Virus record (IMG/VR): IMGVR_UViG_3300009374_000044
Span: 1-21,555 of that record
DNA length: 21,555 nt
Source of the DNA: a virus
Direction: 5' to 3' (one strand)
Below the pieces are notes generated by a model. It worked only from the letters and a program-made list of their open reading frames with translations. It had not been told where the DNA came from and did not search any database. Below are positions 5,999 to 12,088 of this stretch, one piece after another (the first letter of the stretch is position 1; each line of letters begins with the position of its first letter). A program made the translations under genes and the position numbers.

Positions 5999-6849
5999 GT
6001 GAAAATTATGAAAGAGTAGATTTCAAATCTACTTATGGAGTGGTTCCATATTCTATTTGGGAAAGTGAAGACCCAAAATATTCAAACCCCATTCTAAAGC
6101 ACCTTAAAGAAAGGCAAGGTGAATCCACTAGAGAAAATACTCTCAAGAGTTTTGGTGGGGCTGGTGAGAATACAACCTATACTGCAACTACAAGTTACTT
6201 CAATCCGAAACTTTGCAAGATAATTTATTCATCCTATTGTCCAAAGAATGGAACTATCTTTGACCCATTTAGTTCTGTAGTTCGTCCTTACATGGCAAAG
6301 TTATTGGACTATAACTATGTTGGGTGTGAAGTGAGAAAAGATGAGTGTGACAAGATTGACGAGATACTGAATACCAATTCTCTGTTTGAGGAAAGTGATG
6401 TTAGGGTATTGAATATTGATTGTAGAGAGTTTGAGACAGAACAAAAGTTTGATTTGGTTTTTACTTGTCCACCATATTGGAATCTGGAAACATATTCTGA
6501 ACAGGACAATGACCTAAGCTCTATTTCAAACTATTCTGATTTCTTCACAGAGATGAGTAAAGTTTACTCAAAGTGTTCATCTCTAATGCATAGTGAATCT
6601 TATTGTTGTTTTGTAGTTGCTGACTTCAGAGATTATTCTGAGGGTCGTAAGTTGATAAATCGTTTGGTTCCCTTTGTTTCGGATATGATTCGGTGTGGAG
6701 AAGATTCTGGTTTGAGTTTATACGATAAGGTCATAATTAAGAAACCAATGGGAACGGCTCCTTCCAGATTGAAACTCTGGAACAACAGAAAGACAGTCAG
6801 GATACACGAAGAACTTCTAGTTTTTAGAAAAAAACTTGACATCCGATAG
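5995..6849 (+). CDS. DNA methyltransferase with degenerate SAM motif (284 aa)
   Basis: Motif I region IFDPFSSVVRPYMA (~88-101) precedes motif IV TCPPYWNLETYS (~157-168), so the order is I then IV, unlike the other methyltransferase here. The stretch after motif IV (SISNYSDFF, then CCFVVADFRD) matches phage-type DNA amino-methyltransferases with a CPPY motif. The usual FxGxG of motif I is replaced by SSVV, although the DPF start and the later VGCEV acid are kept, so activity may be altered. The ATG at 5995 overlaps the previous stop (ATGA) and gives the family-like N-terminus GVVPYSIWE; a longer frame from 5938 is an overlap artefact. No partner nuclease is adjacent, so it is probably an orphan methyltransferase for self-protection or regulation. 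Confidence 0.8.
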   Translation: MSENYERVDFKSTYGVVPYSIWESEDPKYSNPILKHLKERQGESTRENTLKSFGGAGENTTYTATTSYFNPKLCKIIYSSYCPKNGTIFDPFSSVVRPYMAKLLDYNYVGCEVRKDECDKIDEILNTNSLFEESDVRVLNIDCREFETEQKFDLVFTCPPYWNLETYSEQDNDLSSISNYSDFFTEMSKVYSKCSSLMHSESYCCFVVADFRDYSEGRKLINRLVPFVSDMIRCGEDSGLSLYDKVIIKKPMGTAPSRLKLWNNRKTVRIHEELLVFRKKLDIR

Positions 6850-6864
6850 AAAAATTGGTATTAT
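6836..6864 (+). promoter_or_regulatory. Sigma70-type promoter P4
   Basis: TTGACA (6836-6841), 17 bases, TATTAT (6859-6864), with an upstream A-tract (AAAAAAAC). It lies inside the 3' end of the methyltransferase gene. The downstream leader GTGAGTTGATGATAATAATCC and CTTTTCGGAGATTG leads to the ATG at 6908. Confidence 0.82.
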
Positions 6865-6907
6865 ATAAATGTGAGTTGATGATAATAATCCTTTTCGGAG
6901 ATTGAAT

Positions 6908-7087
6908 ATGTGGGTATCAGAAGTAAAAACAAAAAAAGGAAGATACGTTGGTTCTTTTCATCATCGTAAATCTTTTGCGACTATGGATGAGGGACTTGAT
7001 TGGGCGAGGGATCTCGCCATGCGTATTCTTGAGAATGGTTTCTACAAAGATGAAGAACTGATTATGCATCACTATGAGGAAAAATAA
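6908..7087 (+). CDS. Small hypothetical protein (59 aa)
   Basis: The ATG at 6908 is chosen because CGGAG lies seven bases upstream; an in-frame TTG at 6902 would leave almost no spacing. The product is basic and Trp-containing (MWVSEVKTKKGRYVGSFHH) with a helical second half (GLDWARDLAMRILENGF). It is the first gene after promoter P4. No family is recognised. Confidence 0.6.
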   Translation: MWVSEVKTKKGRYVGSFHHRKSFATMDEGLDWARDLAMRILENGFYKDEELIMHHYEEK

Positions 7088-7100
7088 TTTGGAGAATAAT

Positions 7101-7367
7101 ATGAAAGAATGGACTACTGATTCAGAATACACCAGAGGTTTTAGAGAGAGTATGAGAGAAACCGCAATGAAAGACCTTGAGAGTGCCGCAACAAGAATTG
7201 AGATTCTTGAAGCTGACCTTGATGCCGAACGCAAAAAGAAATGGGAATTGGTTCACAAAATTAAACTGATTGATTCTGGCGCTGACCTTGATACTATTCT
7301 GGAAGATAATGAACCTCTGACCCTTCATGAAAAGATTGACCTAATCAAAAAAGGATTTTCATCATGA
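7101..7367 (+). CDS. Coiled-coil hypothetical protein (88 aa)
   Basis: The ATG at 7101 has GGAG six bases upstream and is preferred to the upstream ATG at 7074, which overlaps the previous gene. Residues ~20-60 are charged and heptad-like (LESAATRIEILEADL, then DAERKKKWELVHKIK), predicting a coiled coil. The end reads LHEKIDLIKKGF. The stop overlaps the ATG of the next small gene (ATGA). No family is recognised. Confidence 0.6.
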   Translation: MKEWTTDSEYTRGFRESMRETAMKDLESAATRIEILEADLDAERKKKWELVHKIKLIDSGADLDTILEDNEPLTLHEKIDLIKKGFSS

Positions 7368-7480
7368 GATTAGAAACACTAGACGCTTTGCTTCGCAGAA
7401 AGCGTTTTGCAACCAAACGAAAAGGTTGTGACAAAAAGCGTCTTTCTAAAAAACTTTGTCGTAAAAAGGTATCATGGTAA
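7364..7480 (+). CDS. Very basic small protein (38 aa)
   Basis: The ATG overlaps the upstream TGA. Around 16 of 38 residues are Lys or Arg (RRKRFATKRK, KKRLSKKLCRKK), with two cysteines and a Trp near the end. The composition suggests nucleic-acid or membrane binding. Its stop overlaps the start of the next mini-gene. Tight coupling on both sides supports translation, but no homologue is recognised. Confidence 0.45.
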   Translation: MRLETLDALLRRKRFATKRKGCDKKRLSKKLCRKKVSW

Positions 7481-7590
7481 CAATTGGAAGATTACTTGAT
7501 TTTCTTGCAACCAGTTTCATCTGGTATTTGATTATTACTGAATTGCTCTTTGCAATTACAGGAGTGATTCTTCCCACATTCATCTACTAA
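7474..7590 (+). CDS. Small membrane protein (38 aa)
   Basis: The ATG lies within the last codons of the basic mini-gene (ATGGTAA). After a short polar start, residues ~8-37 are hydrophobic (FLATSFIWYLIITELLFAI), a single membrane-spanning helix with a possible second short one. It ends one base before the tRNA gene. No family is recognised. Confidence 0.45.
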   Translation: MVTIGRLLDFLATSFIWYLIITELLFAITGVILPTFIY

Positions 7591-7591
7591 C

Positions 7592-7665
7592 GTGTCGATG
7601 GCCGAGTGGTTAGGCAATGGTCTGCAAAACCATTTAGGTCGGTTCGATTCCGACTCGACACTCCA
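7592..7665 (+). tRNA. tRNA-Cys (GCA)
   Basis: A complete cloverleaf is visible: acceptor GTGTCGA/TCGACAC, D arm GCC/GGC around GAGTGGTTA, anticodon stem ATGGT/ACCAT with loop CTGCAAA (anticodon GCA at 7624-7626), T arm GTCGG/CCGAC with loop TTCGATT, discriminator T, and an encoded CCA. It reads the Cys codons UGC and UGU. It is the only tRNA gene in the window and lies just upstream of promoter P5. The window encodes several Cys-rich small proteins and a CCA-adding-enzyme homologue, so tRNA supply may be under selection. Confidence 0.95.
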
Positions 7666-7674
7666 AAAAATAAT

Positions 7675-7703
7675 TTGACATTCAATGAATTTTTTGATAT
7701 AGT
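7675..7703 (+). promoter_or_regulatory. Sigma70-type promoter P5 with conserved leader
   Basis: TTGACA (7675-7680), 17 bases, TATAGT (7698-7703), ten bases after the tRNA. The leader (GTGAGTGAGA, then AACCCCTTTGGAGATTTGAT) is nearly the same as that of P2, ending at the ATG 7745. Confidence 0.85.
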
Positions 7704-7744
7704 ATAAGTGAGTGAGATTGAGATAACCCCTTTGGAGATTTGAT

Positions 7745-8041
7745 ATGAGTCACGTAGCGAATGAAATTTACAGACAACTTGGTGGAAACAAGTTCCGTGT
7801 TATGACAGGTGCCAAAAATATGGTATCTCTTGAGAATGGAATCGCCATGAGGATTGGTCGTAACAAGACCAATGCAAATTATATGGAAATAGTTCTGAAT
7901 GAATTAGACCTTTATGACATCACTTTCGCAAAAGTCACAAAGATGGGCGAGATGAAGTCAATGAAAGGTTATGATAATGTTTATAATGATATGTTAGTTC
8001 GTATCTTTGAGTCCCATACTGGAATGTATACTTCACTCTAA
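7745..8041 (+). CDS. Conserved phage hypothetical protein (98 aa)
   Basis: Starts behind P5 with GGAG nine bases upstream. The pattern ANEIYRQLGGNKFRVMTGAK, then LENGIAMRIGRNKTNANY and LYDITFAKV, matches a small conserved protein I recall from many phages and plasmids, with no established function. It is mixed alpha/beta with no catalytic motif. It heads an operon that continues to 9479. Confidence 0.7.
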   Translation: MSHVANEIYRQLGGNKFRVMTGAKNMVSLENGIAMRIGRNKTNANYMEIVLNELDLYDITFAKVTKMGEMKSMKGYDNVYNDMLVRIFESHTGMYTSL

Positions 8042-8054
8042 TAAGGAGATTGTT

Positions 8055-8237
8055 ATGGAAAGTTTAGAAATTGCAGAAAGTATTGCAAGAGATATTGCAA
8101 TAGAAAAACGAGCTCGTTTGGATGCTAGAGTTGCGGAGATTGCAGCGTCAATGAAACGACAGGGATTCCCAATATCAATAGCTCGAATTCGTGCAAGAGT
8201 TATTGATGCCATTGATCGTGGAGAAATGGCATTATAA
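8055..8237 (+). CDS. Small helical hypothetical protein (60 aa)
   Basis: The ATG at 8055 is preceded by TAAGGAGATTGTT, so it is preferred over an in-frame upstream start that overlaps the previous gene. The sequence is Ala/Ile/Arg-rich and almost entirely helical (AESIARDIAIEKRARL, ISIARIRARVIDAIDRG). It could be a small nucleic-acid-binding or dimerising helical protein. No family is recognised. Confidence 0.55.
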   Translation: MESLEIAESIARDIAIEKRARLDARVAEIAASMKRQGFPISIARIRARVIDAIDRGEMAL

Positions 8238-8239
8238 TT

Positions 8240-8259
8240 AACCCTCTTTTGGAGATTTG
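8240..8259 (+). promoter_or_regulatory. Promoter-less copy of the repeated leader
   Basis: The bases AACCCTCTTTTGGAGATTTG sit immediately before the ATG at 8262 and match the ends of the P2 and P5 leaders almost exactly. No TTGACA/TATAAT pair lies in front. It supplies a strong ribosome-binding site and looks like the remnant of a dispersed promoter-leader cassette. Confidence 0.6.
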
Positions 8260-8261
8260 TT

Positions 8262-8582
8262 ATGAGTGCAGCAAAAGTGAAAGCAGTCAAACTTCTGGAA
8301 ACTGCTGAGAAGTTGAATTGGTCGGTTGATGTCAAAGGTGGTGTTCTTTGTATTACTAAACATTTTACTGTTGGTAATATGAGCGATTTTGTAGAGTGTG
8401 ATATGGAGTACTATGAGGTACTTAGTTTGTTGCCATCAACTGAACCCGGCTCGGTTTGGGGAACTGATGGTGGTGGAGTTGGAGCCATAGGTGCCCTCAA
8501 GTCTGGTATATTTGAGATGAAGAAGAGTGGTGGCTCAAAACGTGTATTGAAAGCAATTGAAAAGGAACTTGCTTATGCCTAA
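8262..8582 (+). CDS. Hypothetical protein (106 aa)
   Basis: Good ribosome-binding site in the repeated leader. The protein starts with a helix (AAKVKAVKLLETAEKLNW) followed by strands (SVDVKGGVLCITKHF) and a Gly-rich loop (GTDGGGVGAIGALKSG). No catalytic motif or membrane helix. It overlaps the following gene by eight bases. No family is recognised. Confidence 0.6.
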   Translation: MSAAKVKAVKLLETAEKLNWSVDVKGGVLCITKHFTVGNMSDFVECDMEYYEVLSLLPSTEPGSVWGTDGGGVGAIGALKSGIFEMKKSGGSKRVLKAIEKELAYA

Positions 8583-8874
8583 ACGACATATGGTAGCGTC
8601 TGGTTGTTTCTTTGAACCGGCAGAGGATGATGTAAAGAATCCGATTGTTGGTAGGAAAAAAGGTTCTATTGATATTGACGATACTCTATATCGTAGAAGG
8701 TCAGAACTGGAAGATATTCCAGATGACTTTGAGAAACGAATGATGAGTATGGGACAAGTGGAATCTGGTGGATTGAATAAAGAAGTCAAGATGCCAAAAG
8801 ATTTTACTGTGTCTGTGGCATACAATAAGGGAGCATATATGGTAATTCCAAAAGGAGATTTGAATGAAAATTAA
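8575..8874 (+). CDS. Hypothetical protein (99 aa)
   Basis: The ATG at 8575 has AAAAGGAAC upstream and overlaps the end of the previous gene. The middle (RKKGSIDIDDTLYRRRSELE) and a second half with FTVSVAYNKGAYMVIPKGD suggest a small alpha/beta protein. The last ~11 bases overlap the next gene, whose ribosome-binding site (AAAGGAGAT) is inside this frame. No family is recognised. Confidence 0.55.
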   Translation: MPKRHMVASGCFFEPAEDDVKNPIVGRKKGSIDIDDTLYRRRSELEDIPDDFEKRMMSMGQVESGGLNKEVKMPKDFTVSVAYNKGAYMVIPKGDLNEN

Positions 8875-9280
8875 TGAATATATCAAAAAGTATCGTGTTG
8901 TTAAGGCTTATGAAAGAAAGGCTTTGGAAGGATATTATGAAAGTGGAATTTTTCTTATGGCCCAAACGCCTCATGTTGTATGTAAAGATGGATTTATTAT
9001 GTCAGTTCAAGCAAATTTTTCTGCATATTCAAATCCCAAAGATGTCATTTATGAAGGAGAATATGATTCTATGGAAATAGGATTTCCTTCTGCACCCGAA
9101 CCTCTAATTGCAGAGTATGCAGAGGATTGGGAAATTGAGGGTGATGATGATCCTAGATTGTGTGAAACTGTTTATGGTTATGTGCCAGTTGAAGTAATTG
9201 ATGCCGTTATAGAAAAACATGGTGGTATCAATGAAGAGGCCGCACAAATCGTACTAGGGGAACAATGGTATGAAGAATAA
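8864..9280 (+). CDS. Conserved phage hypothetical protein (138 aa)
   Basis: AAAGGAGATTTGA precedes the ATG. The core VVCKDGFIMSVQANFSAYSN, then YDSMEIGFPSAPEP and YGYVPVEVIDAVIEKHGGI, matches a family I recall from many phages and plasmids (typically MSVQAS...VEVGFPS...YGYVP...I..HGG), with no known biochemical role. Its presence supports the phage assignment. It overlaps the next gene by 11 bases. Confidence 0.75.
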   Translation: MKINEYIKKYRVVKAYERKALEGYYESGIFLMAQTPHVVCKDGFIMSVQANFSAYSNPKDVIYEGEYDSMEIGFPSAPEPLIAEYAEDWEIEGDDDPRLCETVYGYVPVEVIDAVIEKHGGINEEAAQIVLGEQWYEE

Positions 9281-9479
9281 AAAACATCAATATACAGTTG
9301 AATTACTGTTTCATTTCAATTGTGGGACTTGTGAGAATTGGTGGAGTTATGCCTCCACTCCTTATTGTTTGACTGGAAGTATTGAATACAATTCTCTTCC
9401 AGAACATATTGATTATTACTGCCCTCATTGTGGTGCAGCCGAAAAGGTTGAGATAAAAAGTGGATTTGAAAAAACTTGA
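9270..9479 (+). CDS. Zinc-ribbon protein (69 aa)
   Basis: Two cysteine knuckles, FNCGTCENWW and YYCPHCGA, separated by ~35 residues make a four-Cys zinc ribbon. Such proteins bind nucleic acids or act as protein adaptors. The ATG lies inside the end of the previous gene, so translation is coupled. Its TGA stop is embedded in the -35 box of the next promoter (TTGACA at 9476). Confidence 0.65.
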   Translation: MKNKKHQYTVELLFHFNCGTCENWWSYASTPYCLTGSIEYNSLPEHIDYYCPHCGAAEKVEIKSGFEKT

Positions 9480-9504
9480 CATTGAAGTTATACTTTGGTA
9501 TTAT
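9476..9504 (+). promoter_or_regulatory. Sigma70-type promoter P6
   Basis: TTGACA (9476-9481), 17 bases, TATTAT (9499-9504), preceded by GAAAAAAC. The leader GTGAGTTAAGTGATTTGATG, then AACC and TTGAGATTGATT, leads to the ATG at 9554. The core is the same as P4. Confidence 0.82.
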
Positions 9505-9553
9505 ATAACTGTGAGTTAAGTGATTTGATGATAACCTTTTATTGAGATTGATT

Positions 9554-9808
9554 ATGAAACCTAATTCTTTTTTTGTTGGTGATGTGGTTCGGTTGACGGG
9601 CAAAACTCGTCATGGTAAGAATCGTGTTCATGAGAATGGTGAGTTCTGGGAAATCATTACAGTTGATGGTGGTGAGAGTTCAATTCTTTCAACCAAGATT
9701 TGTGTGGTTCCTTTGAATGATGAACGCCGAGAGAACTGGCGTTGGTTGGATGTTCCAGAAGACGAACATATGGAATTTGAAATCATAGATAATGAGGTAG
9801 TGTTATGA
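9554..9808 (+). CDS. Small beta-rich hypothetical protein (84 aa)
   Basis: The ATG at 9554 fits the P6 leader (TGAGATTGATT upstream); an in-frame TTG at 9542 would lie inside the leader. It begins PNSFFVGDVVRLTGK, and the pattern of short strands (FWEIITVDGGESSIL, ICVVPLNDER) suggests an SH3- or KOW-like barrel. The TGA stop overlaps the next ATG. No specific family is assigned. Confidence 0.6.
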   Translation: MKPNSFFVGDVVRLTGKTRHGKNRVHENGEFWEIITVDGGESSILSTKICVVPLNDERRENWRWLDVPEDEHMEFEIIDNEVVL

Positions 9809-9981
9809 AAAAGGCGACTGTTGAAGATGTTGCAAAATTTGCAAGAAGTTATTTTGAATCGGATGAAGAAATTTCTTTTACTTTGACCGAAGAAATGATT
9901 GCACAAAATGAGAACGAGGATATGATGTTTCTCATGATGGCACAAGAAGATGGTGAAGAACAAGAATTATTAGAGGAATGA
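9805..9981 (+). CDS. Small acidic hypothetical protein (58 aa)
   Basis: The ATG overlaps the upstream TGA. The product is acidic and helical, with Met-rich segments (EEMIAQNENEDMMFLMMAQEDG) and a Glu-rich end. Its TGA overlaps the ATGATG of the next gene. Such peptides can act as inhibitors or adaptors, but nothing specific can be said. Confidence 0.5.
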   Translation: MKKATVEDVAKFARSYFESDEEISFTLTEEMIAQNENEDMMFLMMAQEDGEEQELLEE

Positions 9982-10433
9982 TGTCAGGATATATGGGACC
10001 AATGAAGACAAAAACAGAGTTGTTCCTGAAACTTCTGAAACGTGTGCAACGGCCAGAATATACTCTTCACATCCTAGAAAATCGTGAAGGTTTAAAAGCG
10101 ATGTTTTATAATTATAGGGGAGAGTCATTTGACGAAGGTGATTGTGTCAAACTCACGGCAACCATCGCAGACCATAGAATAAGTTCTTATGATGGTTGTC
10201 AATTGACTTATCTTAATAGAGTCACTATTCTTGAAAACAAGGGTTCTGTTGAGAAACAAAAGAAGCAAGAAATCGTGGACAATCTTTATGACAAACGAGA
10301 AAGTCATAAGAAACAGGTGAGTAAAAAATTGAGCAATCTGAGAGACAGGTTGCGGTCCAATAGTAAACAATTAGAACAAACAAAGGCGTATGGAAAAGAA
10401 CAAAAAATCGGAGAAACGTTCTCGTCTGCCTGA
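9978..10433 (+). CDS. OB-fold-like protein with basic helical tail (151 aa)
   Basis: The N-terminal ~85 residues contain GLKAMFYNYRGESFDEGD, then VKLTATIADHRISSYDGC and TYLNRVTILE. This resembles the OB-fold-like domain (strand, then G/D-x-V-x-L-x-x-T-V-x-x-H-x-x-Y-x-G-x-x-x-T-x-L-x-R) found at the end of some phage and plasmid replication proteins. The rest is strongly basic and helical (KKQVSKKLSNLRDRLR). Together they suggest a small nucleic-acid-binding protein. In-frame ATGs at 9978, 9981 and 10002 are possible starts; 9978 is given for the tight coupling (ATGA). Confidence 0.5.
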   Translation: MMSGYMGPMKTKTELFLKLLKRVQRPEYTLHILENREGLKAMFYNYRGESFDEGDCVKLTATIADHRISSYDGCQLTYLNRVTILENKGSVEKQKKQEIVDNLYDKRESHKKQVSKKLSNLRDRLRSNSKQLEQTKAYGKEQKIGETFSSA

Positions 10434-10554
10434 AACTTGCGAAGATCATGTAATTGATGAACGTAAGGTAGAAGAGGCTATAGAAAGAATGTATGATCAG
10501 AGACAAGAAGATTTATTCAATAGTGAAGATTGGAACTGGAGCGGTTTGAGGTAA
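10390..10554 (+). CDS. Small charged hypothetical protein (54 aa)
   Basis: Overlaps the 3' end of the OB-fold-like gene in another frame, starting at ATG 10390. It begins with a Lys/Arg-rich stretch (KNKKSEKRSRLPE) and ends with an acidic, Trp-containing helix (QEDLFNSEDWNWSG). The stop is one base before the next ATG. The overlap start lacks a strong ribosome-binding site (GGCGTATGG), so the exact start is uncertain. Confidence 0.45.
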   Translation: MEKNKKSEKRSRLPETCEDHVIDERKVEEAIERMYDQRQEDLFNSEDWNWSGLR

Positions 10555-10555
10555 T

Positions 10556-10876
10556 ATGTCAGATAATAAAGAAATTTCTCAAAAAATAATAGAATCTCTT
10601 CGTAACGTAGCACACGAAAACGGAAAGATGACTTCTCCAACAGCAGGAGTTGATACTCAAGGAAAATCCAAGAAGGGCAAATCTTATGAGGGTTTTACTT
10701 TTGGAATTTCTGCAAGAATGGATGGTGAAGTTAGGGTGTTTGGAAAGAATTTTATTCTCCTAAATTGGCAATCAGGCAGACATTGGGACAATCAAGTGTG
10801 TCGAAGTTTAATCGAAGCACAAGAATGGTTTCGTTCAGAGACTTGGGCCGGGAATGATGAGGAAGAGGTGTTTTGA
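10556..10876 (+). CDS. Hypothetical protein (106 aa)
   Basis: ATG one base after the upstream stop; GAGGTAAT overlaps as the ribosome-binding site. A Lys/Gly-rich linker (QGKSKKGKSYEG) is followed by strands (FGISARMDGEVRVFGKN) and an aromatic C-terminal segment (WQSGRHW, EWFRSETW). It is probably a small soluble protein. No family is recognised. Confidence 0.6.
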   Translation: MSDNKEISQKIIESLRNVAHENGKMTSPTAGVDTQGKSKKGKSYEGFTFGISARMDGEVRVFGKNFILLNWQSGRHWDNQVCRSLIEAQEWFRSETWAGNDEEEVF

Positions 10877-10901
10877 TGTCTAAAATAGAAGTAACATTAT
10901 A

Positions 10902-10909
10902 CATAAATA
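10902..10909 (+). promoter_or_regulatory. Possible late-type promoter element
   Basis: CATAAATA, one mismatch from the T4 late -10 octamer TATAAATA, lies 35 bases upstream of the membrane-protein ATG at 10944, which also has an ATGGAGG ribosome-binding site. AT-rich sequence makes chance matches common, so this is tentative. Confidence 0.35.
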
Positions 10910-10943
10910 TAACTACATTCTTTAACTATCATGGAGGTATTAT

Positions 10944-11165
10944 ATGGTAGACAAAGTGTTGGGTTGGATTCGCCAACTCACAGAACTAGGGCTTGCAATC
11001 ATAGCATTAGGTGTGGTTTTACAAGTCATCTTTGGTGCAGTTGTTCCATTCTTAGGATTGGACATTGTAGGTTCGGTAGTTGCACTAGTAAAACAATTCG
11101 GAAGTGAAGGGTTAGTTGGATTAGTTGCCGTATGGGTACTATGGGGTATCTATTCCAGAAAATAA
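10944..11165 (+). CDS. Two-helix membrane protein (73 aa), possible holin-like
   Basis: ATG preceded by ATGGAGGTATTAT. There are two clear hydrophobic segments, ~15-36 (LGLAIIALGVVLQVIFGAVV) and ~53-70 (SEGLVGLVAVWVLWGIY), joined by a short loop with VKQFGS, and a short basic tail (YSRK). The size and two-helix shape fit small phage holins or virion membrane proteins. No lysis enzyme is adjacent, so the holin idea is weak. I recall similar proteins from pelagic myoviruses with no known role. Confidence 0.65.
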   Translation: MVDKVLGWIRQLTELGLAIIALGVVLQVIFGAVVPFLGLDIVGSVVALVKQFGSEGLVGLVAVWVLWGIYSRK

Positions 11166-11179
11166 TTTTATCATAGTTT

Positions 11180-11211
11180 GAGAGTAAGGGAGAGACTACT
11201 TACTCTCCCTT
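11180..11211 (+). repeat. Overlapping, mutually exclusive hairpins between two genes
   Basis: GAGAGTAAG (11180-11188) pairs with CTTACTCTC (11199-11207). Alternatively AAGGGAGAG (11186-11194) pairs with CTCTCCCTT (11203-11211). Each stem has nine perfect pairs and they share bases, so only one can form. The second is followed by T-C rather than a long T-run, so it would be a poor terminator. It sits just upstream of the lipoprotein start at 11232. Confidence 0.5.
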
Positions 11212-11231
11212 TCCAAGAAGAAATTACGAGC

Positions 11232-11672
11232 ATGAAAAAGTTACTCTATGTAATGATGTTCGTTATGTCACTGATGATTGGTTTCAGTTGTACTACGAAA
11301 GAAACCAAAGTTATAAATGATACTCCCACATTAGAAGTTAGGTCACAAATTCTTGAGCCGTGGGATGAAAAAAACAAACATTTTTGGATTTCAGTTTATT
11401 TTGCAAAACTGTCTTATGACCCAAATATGAGACAGAGATTTTTGCCACATATTCTGTATGGAGTATGCGAGTGTATCATAAATGAATTTGAGAAACATTA
11501 TACTTTAGAAGAATTTCAAACTAAAGTACAAAATGATAATGCAAAAATGGTTTCTCCTGAAGTGAAACAACAAATTTGGAATATTTCTTATGGTTGTTCT
11601 CAAATTGGCATACAGAAACAAATGAAGGAGATGTTAAAATTCCAACAACAAATTCTAGTAAATCCTGTTTGA
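11232..11672 (+). CDS. Probable lipoprotein (146 aa)
   Basis: The ATG at 11232 is preferred to an upstream in-frame TTG because it gives a textbook signal: MKKLLYVMMFVMSLMIGFSC, i.e. two lysines, a hydrophobic core and a cysteine at position 20. The residues before the Cys (G-F-S) deviate from the strict lipobox L-A/S-G/A-C, so simple Sec export is the alternative. The mature part is soluble and helical (FLPHILYGVCECIINEFE, KQMKEMLKFQQQIL) with several Cys. A phage lipoprotein might act at the cell envelope, for example in superinfection exclusion, but that is a guess. Confidence 0.6.
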   Translation: MKKLLYVMMFVMSLMIGFSCTTKETKVINDTPTLEVRSQILEPWDEKNKHFWISVYFAKLSYDPNMRQRFLPHILYGVCECIINEFEKHYTLEEFQTKVQNDNAKMVSPEVKQQIWNISYGCSQIGIQKQMKEMLKFQQQILVNPV

Positions 11673-11678
11673 AGAAAT

Positions 11679-11814
11679 AAGAGTGTTGTGAGTGGGAGTC
11701 GTGAAGCTGACTACTTTGCACCATCTCACCCGGCGGAATTAGTCAGTCGCTTAGATTTTCGTACAAAGGTAAATCAATTTTAAATTGATGTATGGAAACT
11801 TGCACTCTTTTTTT
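11679..11814 (+). ncRNA. Candidate structured RNA with terminal T-run
   Basis: No convincing coding frame spans this stretch. The ends pair: AAGAGTG (11679-11685) with CACTCTT (11803-11809), directly followed by TTTTT, like a terminator closing a large domain. Inside, CTGACTA (11707-11713) pairs with TAGTCAG (11740-11746), GTGAG (11688-11692) with CTCAC (11725-11729) in crossing (pseudoknot) order, and ATCAATTT (11773-11780) with AAATTGAT (11782-11789). It matches no RNA family I recognise. It may instead be only the 3' leader and terminator of the lipoprotein gene. Confidence 0.35.
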
Positions 11815-11824
11815 ATATTTAATT

Positions 11825-11868
11825 CGTTATTATTAAAACAAGTACATACACATTTAATAACAATAACG
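11825..11868. terminator. Hairpin between convergent transcripts
   Basis: CGTTATT (11825-11831) pairs with AATAACG (11862-11868) and ATTAAA (11832-11837) with TTTAAT (11853-11858), leaving a three-base bulge. It begins right after the T-run of the + strand unit and touches the stop codon of the minus-strand gene (11871-11869), so it may end that transcript. Confidence 0.4.
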
Positions 11869-12015
11869 CTACTTCAAACATTGTTCCTTCCTCAAGTGTT
11901 CCTCTATATGTTCTTCTAATTTTTGAATATCAACAAATATTTCATCACATTCATAACAACAAACAAAATCATATTTGAAATAAAATTCATGGTCGTATTG
12001 TTGTTTTTCTAACAT
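11869..12015 (-). CDS. C2H2 zinc-finger mini-protein (48 aa)
   Basis: On the minus strand an ATG at 12015-12013 opens 48 codons ending in TAG. Residues 20-40 fit the classic C2H2 finger exactly: C-x2-C-x3-F-x5-L-x2-H-x3-H, seen as CYECDEIF then LEEHIEEH. The chance of this full pattern arising in a shadow frame is small. It is the only convincing minus-strand gene in the window. The ribosome-binding site is weak (AAAGAAATCCCTC), and CTAAATAT, a late-promoter-like octamer, lies ~15 bases upstream of the start. It probably binds zinc, and DNA, RNA or a protein partner. Confidence 0.6.
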   Translation of the reverse strand: MLEKQQYDHEFYFKYDFVCCYECDEIFVDIQKLEEHIEEHLRKEQCLK

Positions 12016-12088
12016 GAGGGATTTCTTTTATATTTAGAAAATAATAGAAATCTAATGCTTTCTGAATATTTAAAAAATATATATTTGT

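Noticed and set aside
10876-10950. A 24-codon frame starting at ATG 10876 that overlaps the stop of the previous gene.
   Set aside because: It runs through the possible late promoter and into the start of the membrane-protein gene, and its composition looks random; kept out for lack of support.
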